Shown here: positions 12,967 to 26,400 of the stretch, piece by piece
Position numbering within the stretch: the stretch's first letter is position 1
How the letters are laid out: the number at the start of each line of letters is the position of its first letter
DNA from: Onchocerca volvulus
Lineage: Eukaryota > Nematoda > Chromadorea > Rhabditida > Onchocercidae
DNA length: 64,000 bases
Direction: 5' to 3'
Assembly: GCA_000499405.2 (NCBI GenBank)
Contig: HG738139.1
Coordinates: 2,956,976-3,020,975, forward strand
Translations under genes and position numbers: made by a program
Notes under the pieces: generated by a model
Told to the model about the DNA's origin: nothing
The model's database searches: none
What the model saw: the letters and a program-made list of their open reading frames with translations, nothing else

Positions 12967-14443
12967 ACCAATATACGTTGAGTTTCTGCAGAAAATTACA
13001 TTCCTAAAATGTATGTGCTCATTAATTCCATGTAATTTAAATCTCATATAATTCAATCAACTCATCCCAACAAAATCGGACTACAAAACCAGCCTTAGAA
13101 GATTCGTCTTCACTAGTAAATTATGTGAAAGATCACATATATGTGCGAGGAAGTAATATTTAAGTCCTGATTACACATCCATTATAAAGCTCTTGCGCAC
13201 ATTATTAATAAATCCATTTTTATGCTTCCTTTATATATAAACAAATATTTTTTTTTTAATTTCAGAACAAGAAGTATCACATTTTTGAGGAGAGCTTGAA
13301 ATGCCTAAATTCTGATATTGAAAGTGACAAAGCAGTTGAACAGACAAACATACCGAGCCAATCGCTATTTGAGATTACTATGCATTCCTTGCACTTTAGA
13401 AATTAAAAGAAATTAAAATTAAACGATGAACAATCATAAAAATGATTTAACTGAGATCAGGAAAAAAATGAATATTAAAGCAAAGAATGCGGTAAAAAAT
13501 GATAAAGTTATGGGAAATATAATGCGAGAAAAATCCTAAAGAAATAAATTTATATTTTCACGTTAAACAAATATATTATTATCAAAAAATAATGCAAAAA
13601 AACATTACCTCAAAGTTATCCCAATGATTTTCAGTTTGACGTTTTATAACCCTAAAAATAATTTCTTGAACAGGTAAATTAAGAGACCGAAAATATCACT
13701 AACACATATTTCATCAAAATTTTCAAATTTTGGCTATTTGTCCCACATCACCGAATTGAACAAATCTCGCTACTTGCTCTCAAGCCTACCAAAGCATTGG
13801 AAACAGGAAATCGGTTCGAAATATGGAACGATTGTGCAGCTCAATATCTTTGACATTCTTTTTTTGTAGCCGATTGTTGTGAGGCTAAAGATTAGTGGTT
13901 GGTGATAATGGTGTGGTAAGTGATAATTTTTGGGATTTTATTGAGAGTTTATAAAGTAGCAATGTAATGTATGAAACTTGATCGCTTATCATATCAGTGA
14001 TTTGATTTATTCTTCACAAAATTTCATTTATTGTTGCACGTTGCAATTTGGCTATGTACCAATTAATTTTCATTCATTTCTAAGTTATGCAACGTTTCCT
14101 AGCGTTATTTGACGTGTATATTTGTTGGGTACATAGTAAAGTATTGCTTCTTTAGAAAAGTTCAAATAATATTCGCTCAAATTTCATTTAAGTATTGAAT
14201 TTCGTGGTTTTTCAACTTTTCAAGTTCCTACGATTTAATTGTATCTCTTATTGTTAACTATCTTACTCAAATACAGACGTATGAATTGTAATGTACGGTT
14301 TCAATCAGAAATTTCCATATGCTATTGGTAGAATAAGGATTAAAAGTGCTTCCGGAATTAAATTTCAATCAAATAATTCAGAAATCGATATATATCTTTT
14401 CGTTATCCATGTTTTTGTGTAAGCCCTATTGATATATTTTCAG
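12967..14443. promoter_or_regulatory. Divergent promoter region between SLC35B1 and the SR-related gene
   Basis: About 1.5 kb between two head-to-head genes with no supported coding sequence. It should contain both promoters. The plus side ends in an acceptor-like ATATTTTCAG at 14434-14443, 23 nt before the ATG at 14467, which fits trans-splicing or a 5' UTR intron. Confidence 0.55.
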
Positions 14444-14466
14444 ATTCATAATTTTTATCTACTCGA

Positions 14467-17400
14467 ATGGATGAAACTAAAAATATTAAAATGAAAGACA
14501 GTCATCGAATGCAAAAAAACGATGGTAATGAAATGATATGCATAGAAGAGAATATTACACAGAAAAATCCGACGGATGAGCTCGAATTTATAACAGAAGA
14601 GGGATATAATATTGGTGCAAATGATAATTCCGAGATTGCGCATGAAGAGCCTGATTTCTCGGAGTATGGTACATTAGCAACAAAAGATTGTGGAGAAATA
14701 GCTGTAGACGAAACATGTTTGCATTCTGGGATAAGGGAAGGCGAAAATTTTGGTGGTGAAAAATTTGATGTTATTGAACAAGATACGAAAGAAAATCAGA
14801 GTAGTGATGGAAATAGTACTGGAAATGTCATCACTGAATTGGCAAATCAAAACGCATCAGAGCTATCTCAAAATAAGGCAACATTTTTGCTCAAGTTTAT
14901 ATTTGCTATGTTTTTTTTACTAGTTTATTTAAATTTCATTTCAAAATGCAAAAGGATTCAGTATTAGTTCCGAAAATGTCTTTATCTGTTATTTACTTTT
15001 TCCTTAAACTGACAGTATTCGCTTTAGGTTGAAGAAGCTGTTCATGATAGTTCAGAAACAGCAGAAACGCGAAGTATTTATAATGGTGGAAAAACTCATT
15101 CACAAGGTTTGTTAACTGAGCTAACTTTAACGAATTAAAGAAAGTAATAGTACTTAAAATGAGCGTTTAAAATCTTTTGAATTATAGTGGTCGCAATTAT
15201 TTTCTTGCAATAAGCGAGAAAAGAGCAATAAGTTCTTTTCAAATTGTAGAAATTGAGTTCAATTATTTTTAGAAGCACAGATTTCAAGAATAACAAATAA
15301 TCTTTCAAATAATGCTTCCTATTATTAAGATGATTGATCATAAATGATACAATAAAACGTTTGATCATTGTTTTGAGTGTTAAACTTGAATCTGTTTTAA
15401 TATATTTGCTTCAGCATGCGTAAGAAGAATAGATTTGAGGATGAATTTTTCTTTTAATAAGCTGAGTTTTTTAAAATAAACTTTAAATCAAGTCATACGA
15501 ATGAATAAATAATAAAATCAACACTGGAACTCTACTTTTGAGCATATCTGCAGAATACAGTAATATGTTTAAAAATGATGGTTATTTTATTCTGTATTTC
15601 ATCGTTTTACTTTCAGGTTCAAAACATTATATCCCTCCAGGTTGGGTATATCATGGTGAAAGTGACGGATATCGATATTATATAGGTTGTGCAGGAGAGG
15701 TCAGTATCATTGCTTATGATTTTAATACTTTCATCAATCTTATTTTTTGAATTCGTATTAATTTCAGTTTTTCTTGTTTTTAATAGTTTTCAATCGTTTT
15801 AATAGTTTCTTTAATAGTTTTAGAAAATGAACTTAATACTTTAAGTTGTTTCATAGGAAAATGTGCATATTTTGCTTAAACACAGTAATTTTCATTAAAA
15901 ATTTTATAAAATATAATTTTCCAATTTTTGTTGGTAATGGTAATTAAATAACCATATTGATAGAGAGGTATGGAAAGAGCCAGCTAGTCTAAATAAATAA
16001 AAATCTAAATGTTCGTTTGTTCAGAATCTTCAATTTTCGAAAGTTTTTAAATATACTTTCATTCGAATATAACGTTGTATCGAAATTCTAAAGTAATTGG
16101 TGACGAACTTGCAACGTTGTGTCGAAAGTTACAACATACAGCTTTGCAAAAAGGCGTGGTTAATAAATTCAGTCCGTTCACTTTTACCTGTCATAGGTGT
16201 GATAGGTTAAAAAAGAAGGCAGATATATATATATATATATATATAACATGTGCCTATTTGAATGCAACGTTATTTTAAAATGTCAAATCAGTTGGTGAAG
16301 AATTTGAAACGTTATATAAAAGTGAACAACGAATATTTGCATTTTTATTTATATTGATGAATGGTTGCTTTTTTTGGCACCGAAACGTTACTAACATTAA
16401 TATAAGCAAAATATTACTCAATTACATTTTTCGCTTGCTAGTGAGCGGTTGGTTAGCCATGCGCTTCTTTAACTTTAAAACATGCGTACGATCAAATACA
16501 TATCATCGTATTAGACTTTCGGTTTGCCATTAATTCCTATTAAATTTTCATTTAACACACGATTTCAAAGTAATTATTTCGAGATTTTCTGCAGTAAAAC
16601 TGTTAACTAGCTTGCTGAGATATAATCTAATATTTATTTAAAGCGGATTTTTTGAGAAATTTTCACCGGATTTCTCTCAGTCTTTTTCGCAATGTAGGAT
16701 TAGCAATAGTTGATAGTTTTCGATTTGAAAATTCATTCAAATAAATTGAATAAGAACTGCTCAAATAACTGTTTCGGAAATATGGTCGAATATATTGGAA
16801 ACTTTAAATGTTGTCACATTTGCCTTCTAAAATTACGGGATATTCGAATTAATGGCTGCACTATTGAAACAGATTATTTATTTTTATTTTATTATGTTTC
16901 TTTCAAATGAGGAACATACTCCATCTTCATCATGCGGTCGTCAATTAACCAAACTTTTCTGGTTATATTCTAAAATTTGAAGCATTTAAGCAATGAAGTT
17001 TTTTTTTTTTGGAATTTATTTTTTTTTAGATGTATTCAGTGGACAGAGATGGCTACTGGTATATGCAAGATAACAGCGGGAATTTTATTCCATATACTGG
17101 TTATCAATATAATCGCGGAGCGCATAGCTCCCTATTTCCACGTGATAGTCAAGGGCGATTCATTTTACCAACAAATGCATGTGGTGAAAAAGCTTTTCCA
17201 GTGGATGCAAATAATATGCCAATTTTTCCGTTCGACACAACGACTCATTTGCCTACTTTCCCAGTAGATGAAAATGGGCAGCCTGTGTTTCCAACTGGTG
17301 TCCTCGGAAGACCCATTGTACCGGTCGATACAAACGGTAATTCATTTCTTTAATAAATTTAAAAATAGCATTTTCTCTTTCAAGTTTCCAATGTTTTTTT

Positions 17401-20400
17401 TCAGTTCTTATCAAATTAGTACGGAAAGCATAATTCAGTATTGTAGTTATGATATTTGTTTTTGCAATTCAGTTAGTTTTATCAGAAAATTTTTTCTTTA
17501 TATTTTTTTCACTTAATTGCATATTTGAATGAATTATAGCTTGTTGAACAATCTATAAAATTAAATTCTTGATTGTTATGTCATTCCTACACTTTTTATT
17601 TTAGAACAAATTTATATATACATACTTTTTATATCTAATCTTTGTTCGGGTGAATTATGTTCCTGTAAGTAAGATAAAGTATCAACGCTGTGAAATTAAT
17701 GTTTGCAAACGTTAGAAAATTGGGTGTTAGTCTTGCCAGCAGCTGTAGATGATAAACAGATAAGAAGCATTAGAGACCAAACTATATTTTTTTTTTTCCT
17801 TTAAAGTTAGTCGATATATTCAGATTAATTGAAGTGATGTTACAATTAAAATTTCATTCTTGAATCCTAACATAGTTTTGCAGGTCTGGCAATATTTCCT
17901 CGTGATGCAAATGGTCGGTTCATATTTCCATCTGGACCAGATGGCAGACCCACAGCACCAATAAATATCTATGGTATTGCTTAATAATATATATATATAT
18001 ATATTTTTAATTCTGAAAGTTCAAATTAAATAATAGATTTTACTGCTGAAATAAAGTATTATTTTAAAAGCAAATGAAACTTTACTATTTCTAATTGATG
18101 TAAAAATTTTATTACAGGTGTCCCAGTAATGCCGTTGGATGAACAAGGCAAGCCAGTAGTACCTTACGATGCAAGCGGAACACCTCTCATTCATTTGGCT
18201 AGTGATGGTAGTTTTGTCATCCGTGTTTCTCTTTTTTTCATCATGAAAGATTTCAGCTTATGTTTAAGCTTTTCAGTCTACGGTTAGTTTCGGCAACCAA
18301 AAACAACAATCAGAGGAATGCGGCCAATGCTATCTATAGCGGCGCTTATTGCATCACTACAGTCATGTTCTGTTCTTGCTTTGCTATGATTTGTTTTTCG
18401 TTGTAAATTCTTTTCTATGAAAAGTGGAGCAGGAGGCACTGGAAGGAATAGAAAAGTTCTAGCGTACATTGGCATTATTGGTATTTGGCTCGATTTGTAG
18501 GCATAAACCGATGTTTTCTGTGTGTGTGCTAGAACTGGAATCAAACAAATCAATGATGCGCCCGAATGGCCTGAGCCGAAACTCTCTGAGGCTGTACTGT
18601 ATCAGTCCTGAAAAAGGAGAAAAGTGGTAAAACGAAATTAAATACGACTTCATGAGTAGACTTTTGTTATCCGTTCTCTAATTTTGCTATTCCTACATTT
18701 TACAGGCATGACTCCTCTCACTGAAGAAGAATATCAGTATTCCCTACAGTGGAACGATTATTACAGCCGTTACTATAAAAATACTGCAGAACAAGTTTGT
18801 TGCTTTTAATTTTTAAGTTGGATATAATAGAAAAGCAGATTAAATCTGTAAAATTGCTGAAATTTAAGTTATCTTGGTTTCACAGAACGTTTTCGTATAT
18901 GCGTCAGCTATCATTCGAATATTGGCTTTTTGAAGGAGAAGCACTCCTAACCGTTAAGTCATTCCATTTAATTCACTCTTGGTGTGCTTTCTCAAATTTG
19001 GCTCTTCCTGCAGGTGACTGATTTATTACAGCTCTTCTCAGTAGGAAGTTTTGGTAGTCATTCTCTAATTTGATGTTACCCAGCCATTGCTATTTTAACA
19101 CAGTGATGAATGTGTTGATCTACTTCATGAACTTGTGCAGTTTCTAGAAAAATTTCTTCACACTGAATTTATTGATTGTGGTATTGAAAATTTCAAGTTT
19201 GGATTTGTGCATAATTTAGAAAGCAAGCAATTCAAGTCAATCTATGGCGCAGTCAACAGCTTCGAACGACACATATGAACAAAAAGCAAAGAATATGAAA
19301 TTGCTGAAAAAGGTAGGGCCATTACGATCAAATTCTCGAGATAAATTTTAAGAGATTAGAAGTTTAAAAAACTAGTTGATTTCCTATTCCATTTCCTCAT
19401 AAACTTCAATCGAATTCTAGGTACGACCTGAAGACATCGACTTGCCACCTTGTGTGCCACCTCCACCATCAACACAGCCTCCACTTCAAGTTTCGGATGG
19501 ACCAACTTTATCTGGTGAAGTAGAAAAAAAAGCAACTCTTGACCCTGCTTTAAAAGCAAAAACCAAGAAAATGATTGAAATGCAGCTAAAATTTTCGCGC
19601 AAAAAGTTACATGAGACAGTTCATTCATCAGTTGCAGCCGTGCCCTCTAGTGAAACGATAAACAAATCTGCAAAATATGCACCATTACCGCAACAGCCGA
19701 ACGATTCACCGGAAAATGCTGGTAAATTAGAATCACCAAAGGAATTTCCTTCTCCTCCTCCTTCTCCGATGCATGCTTTAATAAGTAATGCATCGATATC
19801 AACAGAACGTGATAGTAATATCGTAATCAGAGAATCATTAAATGGTGATACGTCTAAATCACTGGATTCAAAGATTATGGAAAAACTAAAGAGAAATTCC
19901 AGTGATGATTCGGAAGTAAAGGGGCAGGCTACCATTTTGCAAGCAGAACTCACTCCAGTTATTCTAGATGTTTCAAACAATGTAGTCAAAACATCTGGTG
20001 ATATAGCAGAAAATTTCGAAAGTCCAAAATTGACCTCCAATATATGCAAAAATTTGAATGAATTTCAAGTAGATAATCAAGTCTTTGGAAAAGAAGTCTC
20101 AGCGAAATTGAATGATTTCTCTGGATCGAAAGATGGGAAAGTGCAACCGGAACTTATTTTAACAGAAGAAGAAAAGGTTTTGCTGTATTAATTTATGTTT
20201 TGCTAAAATTTTCTGAAGTATAAGTCTAGAACGCTTTTGGGATGATTAATTTTGCAGGAATTATATTAAAATCAACTAACGATTTTCTGAGGTCTGTTCA
20301 GTTTTTTATGATGATATTTTATCAATATTTCATTATATTACCATAACAAAAAAATACCGATTTACTTATTGAAATGAAAGGGGACGAACTGAAATTACAT

Positions 20401-23400
20401 CTTCTAGGTGGCAAGAAAAACAAGATCTTCTGTTGGTAATAGTTATGAGTCAAATATCGAAAATGAAATATTGGGAAAGCATGATGACAAGGATGAACAT
20501 ATTTTGGTTTCACATGAAAAGCATTCTGAGAAAAAGATGCGTCATCATGATAGATTGAAGAATAGAAGAAAACGAAGAAGGTAAGTTTTAGACTTATAGA
20601 TTTCCGACAATGTTTTCCTCAGTGAATTGCGCTTCTGCGAAAATTATTTTGAAGGAAGAAATTATATCAGTTTCGCAATTATTACCGTTTATGCACTCCT
20701 ACGTAAATAATTTGGTAGGTCCTGGATTTTAATGAGCAAATTTTTAAGCGAGAGCGGACACCGACGCTCACGAAGTCGATCATCATACCGTGACTCCCAT
20801 CGCAGAAGTCGTTCGCGAGGAACGAAACACAGAAGTCGAACTCGAAGTCGTACACCACGTGATTATTACTATCGTAGCAGATATCGTTCTCGAAGTCGAG
20901 ATCGATTCTCTAGACATGAGAGTTCTCATTACGACCGTCGTAGTTATCGGCGTTATTCGAAACCTGATTCTGAAGACAAATATTCATATCGAAGACGACA
21001 CTCGTCATCCAGAGACAAATCTTCACAACATGAGAGGTTATCATCAACTAATTCATTGTTGTTTAAATTTTCATAAAATGACTATATTTTTGGATTACTT
21101 TATTTTTGGTTTTTTAAATACATGCAAATTTTTTGAACCCAAAACATCCATTAGTGTTAACAGCAAATCTGATTTTTAGAGAAATTTTTGATATGTCTTT
21201 TAGTTGTAATTCAGCCACTTCTGTAAGTCGTATTATTTTTTTTAAATTATATATCAGTGCTATTAAAAAAAGACATCACTGTGTGAATTATAAGTTATTT
21301 GTTGTAAATTGAAGCAACATTTTATTCTTCAGTTTTCCAAAAAGAACATTATTAAATTTATAGGAGTACAAGCCGAGACAGAAGCCCTTCAGCTGATAAA
21401 TCAAGCAGAAGTCGTAGTTATTATGATAGGTCAAAAAGTCGTAGCGAATCACTAGTTGTTTCACGACAATCTTCCGTTGAACGTTCGGTTTCACAATGTA
21501 AGACTTCGGATAGTCGTAATCGGAGCTCCAGTCGCCGTAATTCTCCGGGTAATATTTTATGCTTTTAAATTCACCAAAGTCTATTAAATCTGAATAAATG
21601 CAAAATTTTAGCAATTGTTGTTCTTAAATAAAGTTTTATTTGCTACAATTTTATAAACTGAGTAAATTTTTTCAGAATATGATATTTCACAAATAACAGA
21701 ACAGGAGTCCGAAAAATCATCTCATCAACTGGTTGAGGATTTGACATCCATTGACGGTACAGTCGTTATGCACAAATCAGCGCGTCACTCGACAACCCCT
21801 CGAAGTGAAAAGTATATTTTTTAAATTTGTGTTATCGAGTGCTAACACAAATTTATAAGTTAGATGACTTATTTGCATACCAGGTTAAATGAAGATTACA
21901 AGGCCTTTCAGGGGGAGATCTGATATGTGGAGAGATTAACGGACATATCCATGAATGATGCAGAGGCGAAGTCAGTGAAAAAGATAAAATCTTCTAACTG
22001 CAAGAAGGGATATCCCCTTCTTGGTTTGAATTTCAGTAATTTATTCAGGAATTGAAATTTAAATTTGTCCTTTTTTTTAAATAAAATCACGGTTTTTCAG
22101 GAGTTCGGTAAGAGAATTCGAAGTTAAAACTGCGAAATCAAAGAAGCACAAGAAAACTAAGGAAAAGCACAGGAAAAGAAAGAAGAGTCACCACAAAAAG
22201 TAAGTTACAATAATCAGTAAAAAGTTGTGTTGTTATCATATATGTAAAATTTCAATATTTCCGTTTTGATAAATTTGTTAAATTTTTCATGATGTATGAC
22301 ACATCTTTTTATATGTAATTTTTATCTTTTTTAGAAGAGATAAGAAAAAATCAAGTCCATTTATGGCTGAAAGTGAAGCAGAAGAGAAATTTAAAACGTC
22401 ATCAATCTTATCAGAAGAAACAGATTTGAATTTGTAAGTACAAGCATTTTGCTTGTTTGTTTTTTAATCCTTATTTGTTTTCAACTTTATTTCTTTTTTT
22501 TTTTCCTGATTTGCTAATGGTTTTATGCCATTAATGTTTCATTTAATTGTGAATGCGATTTATTTTGCTTATACATCTTTGTTTTCACTGAATTGAAGAC
22601 ATAGATTCATCCATTTCAGGAATACATCCTTAAGTCATTTAGCAGATGAAGAAGCAGAAATAATTTCCAACACAAAAAAACAGACGAATGACTACAAAAG
22701 TGTAAGAATCTTTAATTAATTTTTTTTTTTTTTTTTTTTTACCAGACGAAATTTTAAAATTAGAATTGATAAATAGTTTTAAAATATCAAACATTTTAAA
22801 ATTCTGATTTTTCAAATTTATACAGGACAGAACGAAAAAGAAGAAGGAGAAAAAAAGAAAAAAAGAACGTCGCAATACGGATACGGAAAAAAGTGACGTC
22901 ATGAAAAAAGCCTCACACGAAACACTAGAAGATGGTGAACTTATCACCGAAAAAGATGTGTCACCTAAGTAATTTTTATTTCACAAACTTATCTTATTTT
23001 CACTTCTGTTTTTGCCGATTTATCATTCTCCATATTTATAAAATGAAAACTATTATATTTGCGTTTAAATAACTCACAACTCATTATTCAATGTTGAATT
23101 TCAGTAAATTCAGTCATCTACAAATTTTTGCTTCTCAAATTTAAAAGATGGCAATATGATTCTTTTTTCTGTCTTTGTAGATCCATCAGCTCTTTGCAAT
23201 TTTGTTTTCTATCACACTTATTCATTGAATCATTTTTCCATGTGAATCAGTTTGATAGCTTATTATTGTCAAATTTCGATTTCAGGATGAGAGAAATAAT
23301 GGTGAACTATGCAACATCTGAATCAGAAGCGGAAGATAATATTACAGTGGAATCGAAAAGTTCTGCTGAGCAGCTATCTGAAAATTACAATAAAGTAAAT

Positions 23401-26400
23401 TTTGGAAGCTTTCGACCTATTGTTTGCTAGTTGATTAGTTAGCTTTTCTTTTATGCATAATGAATTGATTTAAAAGTAATAAGTAGATTTAGACCAATTA
23501 ACTACAAATCTTCTGATTAATTGATGGTAAAAAATAATCCAAGTGAAGCAAAAGGAGTATTGTATTTCAACTGATATATATTATTTTTTTGATCACTTTG
23601 ATAAATAGATTTATTTAGATTCAGTTCAAAAAAATTCATGTTTTATTTTCGTTTAGTTATAAAATTTCGCAAAAATTAACGTTTCTTGGATTGGCACGAA
23701 AATTAAACTAAACATCGTAATAAATTGGGATGATGCTTTTCTTTTCTCTTTTTTTTTTTTTTTATTTTTAATAGATATGTTTACAAAAGGGTGTTTCTTC
23801 GATGACAAACTTCGCAGTGAATTCTAAAGCAGCAGAAAGTTCTGCCAAATTTAAAGAGAATTCCAACGATGCTGACATTCGATCAACGGTTTTGTCGTTC
23901 GATCTTATCGATGAAGTATGTTTACAATTGTTTTTTTTTTTTCTTTTTCTTTGCAGTTTTTAGTATTTTCTTTAAAATTGTACTTCTTACTCGGTTAGTT
24001 GTCTCCCCTTAAATAAGAATAATTCTTGGAATGGTAGTCTCCTCATAAATAAGAATAATTCTTGGAATGGTAGTGAATATAAAATTAACGAAAGTTTTAG
24101 CAACATTTTATCCTGCTGGACTATTTTGATTTTATCAATTATCATGTATGAATTAGTCTTGTATCCTTCAATCTGTAGTGTACCGTTGCAGGTACTGAAG
24201 GTCCCTTCAGATAATACTAATACATCTAAATTGGAAAAGAGAGAAACGAAGATTACGGTGGATCTCGAAGATGATGGGTAAACTTTTTTCCCAATTTGAA
24301 ACCACCATTTTTTCATATCAGATTTTTGCTTTTTTTTAAAATTAGCATTTCTTAGAAGAAAATTAATGTTATTTCAAGCTTTCACTTACATTTGAAAGAC
24401 GTTGTTAAGTCATTTTGAAATCTTTGTAGGATTTCCAGTAAACTTAAAGATTTGACCAGTGATTTCAACGAAATTACTGCTCGGGAAGCAGAAAAATTGA
24501 AGGCAGATAATATTACGGAGGCAATGAATAAATTAAAGGAATTGCGCGGATATATCAAGTCGAAAGTGACAGTTTCGAATTCGGCTACTGAAACAGAAGA
24601 TATAAAACAATTTAATAAAGCAAATGTTTATGATTCCACATTTGCTGGACATAGTTTAGCCGATGTCCCGTTACCAAAAGGAGTGCAAATGACAGTTGAT
24701 GTAACCGAACGAGCTGAAAAAACTGCAGTACCTGGAATTCGAACCCAAGAAGCTTGTACAAGTGCTAAAATCGATTTAGTGGATAGGGATGTGAGGAGAA
24801 AAAAAGAATTGCTGAAGCGAAAATGGGAAGAAGATGAAGAAGATGAATTGAGCAGATTAAGGTATTGCGCCACTATTTATTTCTAACAAAAATTGAAATT
24901 GAATAAATTTTAATGAAAATTAAATTTATATTATCGAACTTTTATTTGGCAATGAATTTTAAGAGAAATTAATCTGTCATATCATACTTTTATTTTTTTT
25001 TTATAAACTTCTGATCTCTTTTTAATCCAGATTTAATTGTTTGTATGTTGCAAGTTGACAGACCCAAATTTATTGTGCCAGTGTGAATCACCAATTATCA
25101 TATTAGTAGAAATCATTAACTTTAAGTACCTTCCAGATATGAAGCGTTACGAAGCAAAACACGAAGGTTAATGAATGATCTAAGAGCTGAACGGCGTCGT
25201 TTGAAAAGAGAGCGTCTACGTGCTACTATCGCAATGCGACGAGCTCGTGAACGATCAGTTGATACTAGTGTTGATGAAATTTTGCTTGTCGATACTTCTG
25301 ACAGTAGCGAAACAGATGATTCCGAAGATTATTCACCCTCACGCAAGGTTGATTTTTTGTCAGATTACCACATTTCTATGCGCGCGAAATATTGAAAGTT
25401 TTAGAACTTTACTTGTTTTTCGAATTACACCATTCCTGTAATAAAAATCCTGCTAGTAACTACTTTTCATATAAATTACGATTATATTAATTACATCAAA
25501 GTTTTCTGATAAGAATCTAAGTGCCAGTCGCAATCTGTTAACGCTGTTAGAATTATCGAGTTTTTCGAACAAACACATCTGAGTATTGAGTTAGAAATGA
25601 AATTAGTTATCATCACAAGTTAGATGTTGTGACTTTTCCACTGAAAAGGCATTCAGGTTTCGATGCACTTGTTTTAGTGATTTTTAAAATTGATAATATT
25701 TTCGAGGAAATAAGAGGAAAATTCATTTTCAGGAGTCTTTCAAGTAGGAGTGATTATTATATATTATTTTAAACCATCCCATTTCTTTGTAAATTTCTGT
25801 TAATTCAAAAATTTTTGGCAAAAATTAAAAGCATCATTATAAATAAGATAGTATGAATTAATTAAGCAAAAATTATTATTCATGTGGTATCCGTTGAATA
25901 TTTCGATGTTGTTCTTTATTTGATCCATCTCATTCCCTATCTGAGCAGGTTACTTGTGACGTGTCTAAAAAAGAAAGAAATGAAAAAGTCCGTTTTTCGC
26001 TTAGTTGTAGTGTTAATTTATTGCTGCTATGTCGCTATTACTATTATTTGAAGATATTTCCATTTTATGAGATTTTTATTTGCTATCATCAAAAGAAGCC
26101 GCACTGCCATCCAAATCATGAAGCTTCGATTATTTTAAATCAACCACCTGCTTGAGTAATCCACTGACTTGAAATTAAGTTAAATGAAACCTAAAATGAA
26201 GGCCGAAATGAAAAACATTTGGATTCTATGGAATCTTATTTACCTATATAAATATATATATCTTTATTCAATCTTTCCAGTTAAAATGGACGAGTAGAAT
26301 CTATGAAATTGTTCATTTTTCTCCATATAATGTTTTTTTTTTTTTTTTTTTCTATATTTCACTTGAAAATGAGACATGAAAAGGTTTTATTAAACAGATG

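Noticed and set aside
18540..18600. C/D-box-like snoRNA (ATGATGC ... CTGA)
   Set aside because: Box spacing is too short and no terminal stem or box D/D' arrangement could be found.
19356..20049. Long minus-strand frames opposite the proline-rich exon of the SR-related gene
   Set aside because: Shadows of the 756-bp coding exon on the plus strand, whose splice sites and phase are consistent.
20790..21179. Second plus-strand frame across the RS exon
   Set aside because: A frame-shifted reading of RS codons giving I/V/E-rich sequence; the RS frame is the one in phase with the neighbouring exons.
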